From assembly GCA_933822405.4 (NCBI GenBank), contig CAKOGP040002114.1, positions 44,193 to 108,192 of the forward strand: 64,000 bases of DNA. Reading direction: 5' to 3'. Made by a program: the position numbers and the translations under genes. The notes below the pieces were generated by a model. It had not been told where the DNA came from, ran no database searches, and worked only from the letters and a program-made list of their open reading frames with translations. Shown piece after piece: positions 42,491 through 53,193 of the stretch (its first letter is position 1; the number at the start of each line of letters is the position of its first letter). The stretch comes from Cylindrotheca closterium. Its lineage: Eukaryota; Bacillariophyta; Bacillariophyceae; Bacillariales; Bacillariaceae.

Positions 42491-44443
42491 TTATTGAAAC
42501 CATCGAGCAATTTCTTCATGTGAAGGAATCTGGTCTAAATGACTACCAGTTGCTGCAATCGTTGGTGCGTTTCCTTTCAGCATTTGCAGTGCAAGGGCTT
42601 GAATGTCGTCTGCAGTCACGGCATCGATCTTCTTGCACGTTGTAGCTGCATCTTCTCTCTTTCCATACGTCAAGACCTGACGGCCCATGTCTTCGAACAA
42701 GATTAACCTCGACTCCAATTGAGTGAGCACATTGCACTTCAACATGTTTCTAGCCCGAGAGAGTTCAATGTCATCAACCTGTTGAAAAGCCAATCTTGCA
42801 AGTTGGTCTGCCAAAACAGTAACCAAATCCTTTACCCTGTTCGGAGCTGGTGTGCTTGCACTGACACCGAACAAACCACCTTCGTCGGCAAATGTGGTGA
42901 AGGCTTCGGCTGTTTCCATCCAACCATATCGGTTTAGAACTTGTTGGTACATCCGTGAATACATCCCCTTTCCTGGCCCACCAGCAGAGAAGGATGACCC
43001 ACCTCCCAGTAGCGTCTGCAAGACGCAAGCCGTGACCATGCTATCTGAGTGCCAACCACCAACTGGAAAGGCCAGCGCGACCCTACAGAAGTCTTCCTCT
43101 GGCATGGTTGGTGAAAATATGGAAGACTGTGTCGAGTTGCCAATGAAATGAGACCCGCCTCTGTATGCACTAGGAACAGTGGCGGGGCTTCCACTTTGCT
43201 TCATTGCACCAAAGTAATCTTTGGCCAATTCGACCAACTCTTTATGTCCAATCCCTGCTCCAGCAATTACCATACCTTCCGGATTGCTCCGAATACTATT
43301 GTCGTAGAAATTTTGAACGCTATCTGGTGTAAGTAGTGGAATGGTTTCTTGTGTGCCGAAATGAATTTTGCCGAGTTGTTGGTCTGATCCGTAAGCTGCA
43401 ACTTGCAATGCTTCTCCCAAAACAAGTTCCGGCAGTTGCTCTTGCGCCTGGAACTCTAGAACTGCCAAAGCCTCCATGAAATCTTGAGGCACCTCTGTGA
43501 TCAATGGGTTGAGAACAACTTCTGAAAGAAGTTGCATTCCATCTCGTACATTAGGTCTCAATATATCAATACAATGAAGGGTCTGTTCACGCGAATGACT
43601 GACGAATCGAGTTCCACCCCAATCTTGTAGCATTTCGGCAATCTGCAAACCATCGTACTTCTTGGTGCTTCCAAAGGCCATAGTCTCAAGCATATGTACA
43701 ATTCCTGAAGTTGGTTCATGGCGACTTCCCACATTTGTGAGAACACCAACGGTGCACATTTGCCCATATGTTTCTTGCGAAACAACACGGATGCCATTGT
43801 CTAATTTAGTGATAACGGTTTCAGGTGCACTCAATTCTGTTGACGCCACATTAGGTGGGATGAAATCAGGCACGGATTCTGTTATGGGCAAGCTAGAGAG
43901 CTTGATTGAACCAAAATCAGAGGTTTGTTTGTCTCTGATCTTTTCTCTTTCCCCCAGGGGCAATTGTCCCCGTTCATCAAAAGGATCTGAAGGATCGTAG
44001 ATTTTGTTGGATGGAGTGATGGACGAGCCGCTGGTCTCGAGACTTACGACCTTATCAGCAGTTGTCGCGGTAATAATCGGAGCCTCTGTGCGATTTGGAT
44101 ATTCATACTTTGAAAAATTCGCAGCGACGTTGGAATCAGACGAAGTGTCAGCGGACATGGCACGGCAAAGATGCCGGCGATATCCTCCCAAAGCTCTACC
44201 CAGGCGTATGGACGACCGACTGGAAATCAACAACATATTGCCCGTCACTGGAAAACTGCGAGTCGATCTATGATATTGCGAATATAACGCTATTGCTGCT
44301 GCTTTTGTTGCTGTAGTTGTTGCAGTTGTTGCAGTATTGCCTCCGGGAAAGTGTTGCGGATTCCAATAAATTTCGAAATTGATGCTGTGGAGGGATGAGA
44401 TGATCGATTGACGAGGATTCGATGTTCGCGCGATCGAGCGCAT
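42491..44443 (-). CDS. Mitochondrial processing peptidase alpha subunit (M16 family)
   Basis: The 650-aa single-exon protein belongs to the pitrilysin/M16B family. The alpha-subunit signature is the glycine-rich substrate loop TLLGGGSSFSAGGPGKGMYS, used to hand presequences to the catalytic beta subunit. The zinc motif HxxEH is replaced (IVHMLETMAF), as expected for the non-catalytic alpha subunit. The two M16 halves are at about 215-410 and 420-640 (TKLDNGIRVVSQET; CRVALAFPVGGWHSD). The long basic, Ser/Thr-rich N-terminus is a plausible matrix presequence. MPP removes presequences from imported mitochondrial proteins; in many lineages the subunits are also part of complex III. Start ATG at 44443. 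Confidence 0.93.
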   Translation of the reverse strand: MRSIARTSNPRQSIISSLHSINFEIYWNPQHFPGGNTATTATTTATKAAAIALYSQYHRSTRSFPVTGNMLLISSRSSIRLGRALGGYRRHLCRAMSADTSSDSNVAANFSKYEYPNRTEAPIITATTADKVVSLETSGSSITPSNKIYDPSDPFDERGQLPLGEREKIRDKQTSDFGSIKLSSLPITESVPDFIPPNVASTELSAPETVITKLDNGIRVVSQETYGQMCTVGVLTNVGSRHEPTSGIVHMLETMAFGSTKKYDGLQIAEMLQDWGGTRFVSHSREQTLHCIDILRPNVRDGMQLLSEVVLNPLITEVPQDFMEALAVLEFQAQEQLPELVLGEALQVAAYGSDQQLGKIHFGTQETIPLLTPDSVQNFYDNSIRSNPEGMVIAGAGIGHKELVELAKDYFGAMKQSGSPATVPSAYRGGSHFIGNSTQSSIFSPTMPEEDFCRVALAFPVGGWHSDSMVTACVLQTLLGGGSSFSAGGPGKGMYSRMYQQVLNRYGWMETAEAFTTFADEGGLFGVSASTPAPNRVKDLVTVLADQLARLAFQQVDDIELSRARNMLKCNVLTQLESRLILFEDMGRQVLTYGKREDAATTCKKIDAVTADDIQALALQMLKGNAPTIAATGSHLDQIPSHEEIARWFQ

Positions 44444-44624
44444 CGCTACGAAAGATCCACATGATGATACTTGTGAAGTAGCAGTAGTACTACCGGTGCT
44501 ATCTACCGTATGTATGTAAGGCCAACAATATTATTGCAACACCATTTTTTTTAAAATGCAATCGTTACAGACCATACTGTACGCAGTACAATGCTGTGTA
44601 GGTACGCCCGTGACACTGTGGTTC

Positions 44625-45407
44625 CTAAATGCGAGCGTAAACATTGAAAAACTCCCCAGCCATGTCGTTGCTTCTTTGAATCAAGAGTACACCATCAAAG
44701 AATGATGCTTGGATGGAACTAGCCCGACCCTTTAGTAATCCGAAAGCCCCAACATTGATGTTCGTTAGCCCGAAGACATCACAAGAGATGCCGTCATATG
44801 TGTATGCTATTACACCATTCGTCTTTATTCATGCACCAATGAGGTTAGCCAAAGGAAAAAGTGGACATAAAGACTCTTCGCTGCAACTTACATCAACTGT
44901 GTAGCTGCTATCCGCAGCCAATTGTTTCAGACCAAACGTCTTGGTAAATTCGAGGATATAATCAAGTCGATTTTCATTCTTAAACAAAAGCTTGATGTTG
45001 GTTCCAGGTGGCAGGGAGTCGGATACGAGACTTTGAGACGTAAAAGCTAACTGCCATGATGTGCCCGCCAGCTCACTTGGAATGTTTTCTGGTGATATTG
45101 ATCCTGATCGCTGATTGACAATGCGGCGACAGTATCCTTCTATCTCGACACGCTTGTCAGCTGGTATTTGTGAGTTGGAGACTCCTTGAGAAATCAGTGC
45201 TTGCGTCAGAATCTTCATCTCTTGATACTCAAAATCAGCATTTTGTTGTGCCGAAGCATGGAGCAGAGTGGGATATCCTGCTCTGTACTTGTTCGTGTCG
45301 GGGGACGTGAACGTGAACGTCCTTTTGGGAATGAAAGCACTACTGAAGCTGACAGCGATGCTTGTCCAGAGGACTACTCGAAGGATTCCATTAATAGCTA
45401 AGGACAT
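44625..45407 (-). CDS. Plastid PAP/fibrillin-family protein, two exons
   Basis: Exons are 45407-44892 and 44822-44625 (237 aa). The 69-bp intron has a gtaagt donor, a ctaac branch-like word and an aaag acceptor; it joins SSYTVD to TNGVIAYTYDG in frame. Without it the frame ends about 20 residues later. A signal peptide ends in SSAF (F25), followed by a basic transit region. The PAP/fibrillin core is recognisable: an N-terminal helical region, ELAGTSWQLAFTSQS (family W-x-L-x-Y/F-T-S motif), then a C-terminal ASFFDGVLLIQRS. Fibrillins coat plastoglobules and thylakoids and take part in photoprotection and prenylquinone metabolism. Subfamily not resolved. Confidence 0.83.
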
Positions 45408-45876
45408 ACCTTGTTTGTTTGTTTGTGATTTATGTGATGCGAGATTCTGGTGTATTGATCATTGACTGAATGTGATGTTTCAATGGGCTCGTGTTTCTCT
45501 GTGTCTTCGTGTCATGAATGAGTGAGTGAGTGGGTATGATTGATGAGTCATCGCTTTGAATTTGATGGATTTGCTTCAATTATATTAATAATATCTGTCA
45601 GAAAAAATGTCAATATGAAAAATATAAAAATATTTTAAAGTCAGCAGATTCAATATAACGTTTTACACGTATCGTACCGGTATGTGTTACCGGTACCTGG
45701 TACCGGTACACAATCGCACTTTCTTCATTACGAGTGATTGATTCATTCAGTGAAGTCAGTCAGTAAGTCATACGATATATATGTATCGCACATCGCACCA
45801 CAAACACAAAATATAGTCCAGTATACGAAGTCCTATGGTGGTATAACATTACGACGAGTATTAAAATACATTTCCA
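45408..45876. promoter_or_regulatory. Divergent promoter region
   Basis: This 469-bp region lies between the PAP/fibrillin and FCP1-like genes. It has an AT-rich block (45580-45660) and a dense palindromic cluster at 45675-45710 with gtaccggtatgtg, taccggtacctggtaccggtac words. Confidence 0.5.
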
Positions 45877-46920
45877 ATGGCCAAAGACATACAGGTAGTA
45901 AATGGTGCATGCAAAAAGAGGAAGAAACGGAGATGGACCAAAGGAGAAAAAAGGGTTGTTAGGAACTCCCAAGAAAACAACACAGCAGATGGAAAGGAAG
46001 CAAAGAAGAAACAGTTCAACGAAAGAGTACTACAGTTAGCAGAGAAATGTTCCTCTCATGGCAAGGGCGTCAGGATATTGAAAAAGCCGATCCATCAGAG
46101 TGCTAATCAAAGCGAAAGTGAAAGCGATATCGATATCGATGCCAGCCTTGTGGTTCGTACGGTTTCATCAAGTCTGCTTCAACGGCTGGGACAAGCCGAA
46201 GATGAGGATTCCACCTTACCATCCTTATTGCCGTCTTTACCCGTGCCTCTTCTTCCTTTCACTATATTCATAAAACCGCTACTAATCTGTGATGTCAATG
46301 GAATCTTATGCCATAGGGTTCGAGCAGATCCCTATCCAGACATACCATATCGCGAGTCAGCAAAGAAAGTGTCTGGAACCCTTGTCATTCCAAGACCAGG
46401 CCTCAATGAGTTCTGGGAATTCCTTTCGCAACACTTTTGCTTGGCAATCTGGACATCCGCAAAGCCAAAAACTGCACAAGCATTGGTGAAAGCAATAATA
46501 CCTGACCATATACAATCCAAGCTAATCTTTGTGTGGGGTCAAAGTCAGTGTCAGATGCAGATGCAGTCACAAAACGATGCAGGGTGTGATTCTTCGATTG
46601 ATGAACGCAATGTTGTATTTGTCAAATCATTGAACAAGGTATACAATCGGTACCCGCTTTGGAACTCCACAAATACTCTTCTCATTGATGATTCTCGAGA
46701 AAAGATTCCAACACGAAATGTTGGAAACGTTTTACATCCACCGCCAATGAACGGAAAACAATCTTCGAACAAACTGTCCCAATATGGCATCACGGATGAC
46801 CAAGATAACCACAAAATTCAAATGAAATTGTTTGCTTCACTTGTTGAGAAACTAGATTCGAGAGATATGAATGAGCAGCTATATGGCCAATGTTCCATGT
46901 CAACCTTGCTAGCCAAATAA
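45877..46920 (+). CDS. FCP1/SCP-like (NIF) HAD-superfamily protein
   Basis: The 347-aa protein begins with a Lys/Arg-rich region (KKRKKRRWTKGEKR) that could be a nuclear signal. The FCP1-homology core runs from about 133 to 330. It has motif I LLICDVNGILCHR (D139), then VIPRPGLNEFWEFLSQHF, motif II AIWTSAKP and motif III LLIDDSREK. In canonical FCP/SCP phosphatases motif I is DxDxT; here the second Asp is Asn141 and the Thr position is Ile. The same kind of substitution occurs in plant NIF-domain proteins with DxNG motifs. Catalysis as a CTD phosphatase is therefore doubtful. Start ATG at 45877; single exon. Confidence 0.8.
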   Translation: MAKDIQVVNGACKKRKKRRWTKGEKRVVRNSQENNTADGKEAKKKQFNERVLQLAEKCSSHGKGVRILKKPIHQSANQSESESDIDIDASLVVRTVSSSLLQRLGQAEDEDSTLPSLLPSLPVPLLPFTIFIKPLLICDVNGILCHRVRADPYPDIPYRESAKKVSGTLVIPRPGLNEFWEFLSQHFCLAIWTSAKPKTAQALVKAIIPDHIQSKLIFVWGQSQCQMQMQSQNDAGCDSSIDERNVVFVKSLNKVYNRYPLWNSTNTLLIDDSREKIPTRNVGNVLHPPPMNGKQSSNKLSQYGITDDQDNHKIQMKLFASLVEKLDSRDMNEQLYGQCSMSTLLAK

Positions 46921-47134
46921 TGAACGAACAATCGCAAGCAATTATGACACATTGTAAACAACAATTGAACAAATAATGAATCTGTAGATCCCATAGCATT
47001 ATATCATACAGTAACTCTAGCCCTAGCCTAAGAACTAGCCATCTTGACTAAATCAATTAAAAAAATAACAGCGTATTGTACAAGTGTCTTGATTATGCAC
47101 TAGGACTATGCGCGCCATGAAGTCATCTTCTTAA

Positions 47135-48748
47135 TCAAAACCGGTATTGACGTAGCAGCACCATGCCTTCCTCTTCCAAGTGGACAAGATGGACTTCCTC
47201 CACATCGCTCTTATGCAAAATGCGCCGTCTCTCTCCCTTTTTGCCCTTGTCCTTCTTATCTTTTTTTCCTAGGTCAAATTCGTTCTCACTATCTGGAGCA
47301 GTCTCTGGTGCTTGTATGGCGGAAACCGTTGCCACGTTGCGGCCGCCATAGAGTCGTGCCAAGTACTCAAAGTTGGATGTACTTGGTTTCATGTTATTCT
47401 CTGGCCGAATAGTATAGTCCATGCAATTTCCAAGGTCCCGGTTGTAAAAGTCAACATCCTACAATATAATGCAAATATGGGTTAGCGATACTGTAGCAAG
47501 TCAAAAAGGACATAATGGTCCAACTCGTGACAAACTTACCCAATGTGGGAGACCAAAACCATGACCAAGTTCATGGCAAATTGTATAGAGCCGTTGCTCT
47601 TCCGACTCGGTATCCAAATAAAAATTGTTCATTTTGGCAACTGAGGAGACGATTATTCTTGTGAGACTGTTGAGTTTAACTTCGTTCAGTCCTCTCCACT
47701 TGGTTGCACCATAGTTTCCGCTGCAAACTTTGAGAATTCCATTTTCATCCTTGCATTCAGAGTCATAATTGACTCTTCTTGTGCTCAGCGTCAACGAGTC
47801 AATTGGAGCCCCAGATTCCCAGTTCGCGACAGCAGTTGCAAATAGTGCATCATATTTGTCTTCCATAGCATTCCAGATCTCTAGGTTTAAACCATTTCCA
47901 TTGTTTGCCCATCGCACAGCAGAGTCCCCGACGGTAATGCTAGAGTTGCCATTGATGGATCCAACATCGCTCCAAGGATCCGAATCGACCCAGTCATTTC
48001 CGAATCCGTCAAGGAATGGAACATCGTTTTTGGAAAAGACCCCGAAGACAAAGAGTAGCGGAATGGTAATGGCAGCCGCAAGAATAAACAAAGGAAGAAT
48101 TCGTCTGTACCACTTTGACTGATTTTGCAGCTGAGACTGTTGTTCGCGATCACGACGTAGAGCCTCTTCTTGTTCTCTTTGTGCCAAGTTCTGTGCCAGC
48201 TCAGCATCTGTCAGTTGTTGCGAGAGCTGCCGTTGTGTCTCCACATCGTGGGTGCCTCTTGTCTGCGTGTAGTTATCAAACAGGGTACCACTGCTGGCAA
48301 TGGTTTGGTTTTGTTGGTTGTACCGCCTACTGTACTGTCTGGCAAGCTCTTCATCCTGAAGTTGCTGCGCCAACACTACATCCTCAATATCCCCGCGTGG
48401 AGCATTGTTGCCCGGCGCGTCGGGACGACTTTGGGGAGCATCGGGTCGAGTGTTAGTGTTCGCGTTATTATCATAAATGCTTGCTTGAAAACCAACATTC
48501 TGAATCCGAGACGGAATGGATGGAGAATGCATTTGACGCTGCAACTGATGGGCATAAACTTCATCTCTGCTTCCATTATACACCACTTCTGTTTCAGGTG
48601 GCGCAGTGGTGGCGATTCGTGTCAAATTTCGCTGACTCTGTTGCTGTTGTTGTTGTTCTTCTTGTCTCTGAAGAAATTCCATGCGATATTGCTGTTGCAG
48701 CGCAGCCGCTAGCTGTTCATCTGTCAAGTTTTGAGAAGGACCACTCAT
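47135..48748 (-). CDS. Membrane-anchored metzincin-type metallopeptidase, two exons
   Basis: Exons are 48748-47540 and 47458-47135 (510 aa). The intron (gtaagt...tgtag, 81 bp) lies inside the zinc site and joins GLPHW to DVDFYNRD. The active site HELGHGFGLPH (392-402), with a following Asp, and the Met-turn NCMDYT (414-419) are intact: a metzincin, matrixin-like. A disordered Gln/Asn-rich region (1-210) with ubiquitin-binding-like LAQQLQDEELARQ repeats precedes a transmembrane segment (about 217-238, LPLFILAAAITIPLLFVFGVF). The catalytic domain follows, so the protein is type II and the protease faces the lumen or cell exterior. No propeptide cysteine switch is obvious. Start chosen at the ATG of MSGPSQNL; the frame also opens upstream at a TTG. 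Confidence 0.88.
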
Positions 48749-50467
48749 TGTAAGGATTGAATGGAGTTGTGAAAGAGGAAGCTTTGTTTGATGCTTGAAT
48801 GTTTGAATGTTTGAATCTTGCGGCACGAATGAATGAATGAATGAACGAATCAACTAGATTCCGATTATCGGAGAAACAGTCCTGGTTTGAGGTTTGAAAT
48901 GGAAAATGGAAATTGGGACACCTGTGCGAATGCTGGCTGACGGCTGACTCAATGTCCTTTTGTAGTAGTCGGCTTGAGTGGTCTTTTGTTTCTGTGGAGT
49001 GTGTATGTTCTACTACTGTAGTATTACCGGTATATCGGTTATGGTGGCAAGTGGCAAGTGGCAAGCGCAAGTGAAACTATGAACGAAACAAATCCAATTC
49101 AGTGCCGTTTCTCAAATAATAAAAAATACAGTATTAATAGTTGGCCGTTGTCAAAACCTGGTTTCGCTGGATTTTCAGTAGCGGGCCAAACCACATATTG
49201 AATAATTAGGCATGGAAAAATTTTGTTCTGACTTTCCATTAAGTAAACGTGTACTATAATAGTCCCACTAAAGTGTTTGCCATAATTGTCAAACATGTGA
49301 CAACAAAGTAGTCTATTTCGCAAGATTCAATTTCAAACAAACTCCGCCCAAGTTCTTTGGTACGATTACCGTACCGGTACACGTACGTGTGTACCTGGTA
49401 CCAGATAGGTACTGGTACACGTTGTTAATCCCTGCGCGGAGTGACGCGCATGCCTATCTCCGACTGCATCTATTGAGCATTCTGTAGCACTCATCACTTA
49501 TATGTAGAACATGGTTTTGAGCACTACTTCAATACACCTAAACGTAGACTTAGTATGATTGTACAGTATGTAGTGGAACTTGTTTGTGATAGGAAGCTAT
49601 TATTTACTACAGTAGTTGTACAGACTTCATAGTGCATATAAAATAACATAATCATATTTTATTAATACTGTAATAGCTAGGATCCTACTGTACAGTAGGA
49701 TATGGCAAAAATACAGTTTACAGTTTATTTTTAAAAAGAAATATACTAGAGGGCGGTCGTGGTGCATTTATGCAGCCCGCCCAACGACCATCTTTAAGGC
49801 ATCTATTCATTGTTCATTTGCTTCTTGGTCACCATCGTGTATGTGTACTTGTACCCTGTGGTCATGTGGACGGCTTGAATAGGTACGTACAACATTGTTC
49901 ATTATTGGTACCGGTGCCGGTACCGGTAGGTTTGGAAAGGGAAAATCAATTCTGGTGTCCGTGCTGAGACCGGTACGTACGTCCACCCGTGGACATCATG
50001 GGTCATACAGGTATCGAGCCTGCACAACAACAATGGAAAGATTCATATAAGTGACTACACAGAGCACAGAGCAAGCAAGCTTGCAAGCATCACTTGCACC
50101 TGACACAACATTGCATACAGTATACAGTATACAGCATACAGCACATTTCACGGCATTTCTACACTTGAGGTGAAAGGTCCAGAGGTCCAGAGGTTCAGAG
50201 GTCCAGAGGTCCAGAGGTGCAACAATTCAGTGGGAATCTATTTTATTAATACGTGTTGAGTGTACTATACGATATCGGTGCAGTAACTCCATGGACCACG
50301 GCTGCTCTCAGTGTCATCATCATCTACTGTAGACCAAAGGTTCTTTTCTTGTTTGTGACATTCATACTTCACATACTTCACATAAACATATTAAGGCAAT
50401 CAGTCCATTCCACTCCACATTCCATTCCGTGTTGTGCAATCGATTGGAGATTGTTCCTGACATTACA
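48749..50467. other. 1.7-kb intergenic region, GTAC palindromes and minisatellite
   Basis: No gene is supported. Palindrome-rich spots occur at 49369-49425, 49905-49930 and 49968-49985 (accggtac, cctggtacc and ggtaccggt words). A (aggtccag) minisatellite runs at 50167-50218. A (gaatgaat) run sits at 48826-48844, next to the metzincin start. Confidence 0.55.
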
Positions 50468-53183
50468 ATGAATCAATCTGATCCCCAAATGATGAGAGTC
50501 AAGGACGGACAAGCAATCAAAGAGCAGGTTCAAGATACCCAAGGCACACGGGACGAACAAAGCAAAACTCGTCGCAAAATTGGATTTGGACTCTCCAAGA
50601 AAACCATTCAGAGGTTCAAACGATCCTTCAAACGAGACAAAAACAAGTCGGAATCTCGTTCCAACTATGGGGTTTCAACTTCGGAGCACGTGGAAAGCAG
50701 TGAAAGAGCAGACAGAGACAGTACGGAAATAGCAAATCCCCAGGCCAGAATATCGCATACGGAGACCACAAGAACTACAGTTTCCTCTCACTTTGAAGTT
50801 CCTAATTCACAACAAAAGGAAATGATCCAACTCACTAACGAAAATTCAAAGCTACAAGAACAAATCAAGAAGGCAAATGATGATAACAAACGGTTGAAAC
50901 ACGAAATACTTCAACAACGAGTGGAATTTCAACAGCAAAAGAATGATCTGGAGGAACAGATCGAGAGTCTCAAGCAAAAACTTGAACTATCGGAAAATGG
51001 TACTGGCTCTACTACTGCTATTGCTATCGGTGGCATGCAGGATAGTTCTTCGAGAACACAGGAGTCTGGGCAAAGTGACTCACCAATGATTGTAGATTTT
51101 GCCGGGGACGTCGTTCCACTTGATGATGCCAAGGAGGAGGAAGAAGACGAAGAAGAAGATGGTTTTGGAGCACTTCCAGGACAACTTCCACAGTTTCAGA
51201 GCACGGAATTATCAGACGACGAAGACTCAGCGTTGATATCTCCAGACAAAACGGTGCGCCGATTCGTTTCAGAGGATCCACGCCAGTTTCAACAAACTGC
51301 ACGGCGATCTGCAACAACTGAAGAAGAGCAAACTCGACGCCACACAGTCCAACCATCCAAAGGAAGGAGACAGGGCGTCAAGTTGGGAGGCAATCGAGGC
51401 ATGAAAGACATTCAACGCGATTCTGCAGCTCTCGGCTCTCTTGGCACGCTAGGAATGTTGGATGAAGGAGACCAACTCTTTGATTTTGTAAGGCAAGAGA
51501 GAATGACAGAATGGTGCAAAACATTTAGACGCTCCGATCCTCGATTCCAAATCCTTAGCTTTTTTGATGATATTGCTCAAGAGGGAGCTGATAATATGGA
51601 GAAGGGCTTTGACCCAAACATGGCCAGTCCACTTCTTCGAATGTTTAACAAAGCATCGGTTTTCACCGTTTGGAGACCAACAAGTCTGGACGCCATTCGA
51701 AGAATGATGTTGGGAGAGGGAGTTGGAAAGGGGCTGGATATTAAAGGAAAATCGGCAAAGAGGGGAAGACTTTCCGGATATGTTCCATATTTGCAGATTT
51801 ACGAAGAAGAGCACAAGAGAATGGTCAAAACGCACCCCAAGGATGGAAGGATCAAGGTGTACTTCAAGAGAGAAGCTGCTAGAAATCAAGTTGTTGCAGA
51901 GTTGAATACATTGGCCACGGAGATGGTGGAAACATTTGCAAAAGCAAGAGAGGTTGTTTCAGAAGGAGAGGCTGATGACGACGTTATGGAGTGGCATTTG
52001 CAGAAATTGATTTGGGAAATGTCTGACACACAGATCGACCTCATTGATGATTACGCACCTTCTACCTATGGAATGCTTGTGCCAGAACGCCTTTTCTGGG
52101 AAGGTATGGTTGTCCGTCAAGATATCTCTCGCCCCAAAGACAGCGAATACTTTACTGGAAGACCATCAGAACCAAACTTTCAAAACATGAACTCTTTGTC
52201 CCTCCGCAGGGAGCCCACAAATGGAGGTCCCAAGACCGTCATTCTCCAGTACGAAGCACCAGGCGATGTCGATCCAAATCCCATGGATCCTCGAAATTTG
52301 GTAATGGCGTACGAGGAGAATGGCCGTATCATGCCCGTTGTGAGTGATTTTGACTGCTTTCTTGTCGGATCAAGAGGAGTGAGATATGAGGAGCCCATGG
52401 ACAAAGATCAGCTCAATATATTGAACTGGTGTGTGGAGCAAATCAAAACAGTCCTTGATAGCGGTGCTCAAAGCAAATCATGGACAAGTCGGTGGCTTGA
52501 CATTTTGAAGGTGGAAGCATCCAAGGGATTCCATCCAACAATTCCTCCACTCGGATTCAGTGACCCGAAAAGCAATAATATCATGAAGCATGCTATTGGC
52601 CGACTCAAAAAGGAAGGATCAGTTCGGCATGGCGCCGAATGCTTCAACTACTACTTCCCACAAGAGTTAGACGACGAATTCTTGGTTATCTCTCACGACT
52701 TGCCTGGATCGCTGCGATGGTGTTATGTGGACGAGGAGGGACTTCTCGAAGTTCTATCGAAGCAAATTGATAAAGGGTATACCTTTCCCATCAATCCCAA
52801 ATGGATTCTTTGTGATAATGGTTGGAAGGCGATCTACGATAAACTCATGGCAAGCCAGCGTCCAAATGTTCAAGATTCTTTACGAATGTGGTACCCTCCT
52901 GAGATGGGCATTCGCGAGAAAATAGAAGAAATCCATAGTCGCCACCCCAAGGGGTTCCAGCGATTGGATGATAACGAAGAGGAAGAGGAGCAGGACGGAA
53001 CTGCTGCTATGGATCTTGCAGAGCAAGAACTCAGAGCGTATCTAACATTCCAAAGAGCCAAGAGAAAGTTGCGAGGTATTTTTGTGTGGCGTCGCCTTCT
53101 AATTGAGATGAGGAAGGGCCATTCTAGTCAGGAGCAACGAACTAGCGCGACAATTCTGGGCGACGTTCGAGTAAGCAAGAGGA
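50468..53183 (+). CDS. Large diatom protein of unknown family, coiled-coil N-terminus; 3' end cut by assembly gap
   Basis: 905 codons are open from the ATG at 50468 to the N run. The N-terminus is basic (KKTIQRFKRSFKRDK), then a coiled coil at about 120-180 (LTNENSKLQEQIKKANDDNK), then an acidic linker. A large conserved core begins near residue 335: ERMTEWCKTFRRSDPRFQI, NKASVFTVWRPTSLDAIRRM, GVGKGLDIKGKSAKRGRLSG. The same core is in the gene at 62497, so this is one family. A long C-terminal globular part follows (FEWEG-type and KWILCDNGWKAIYDKL segments). I do not recognise a known domain. Near the gap GTTCGA is followed by gtaagc, so the exon may end at 53170 with the rest of the gene lost in the gap or beyond the retroelement. 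Confidence 0.75.
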
Positions 53184-53193
53184 NNNNNNNNNN
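53184..53193. other. Assembly gap (10 Ns)
   Basis: Ten N characters separate the host-like gene from a copia reading frame that starts immediately afterwards, in frame from base 53194. The real gap length is unknown. Confidence 1.

Noticed and set aside
42491..44443. M16 protein as an active peptidase (MPP beta or insulysin)
   Set aside because: The HxxEH zinc motif is absent and the alpha-type glycine-rich loop is present.
50167..50218. Regular short repeats considered as a CRISPR array
   Set aside because: Units are 8-10 bp direct repeats with no spacers, in a eukaryotic intergenic region.
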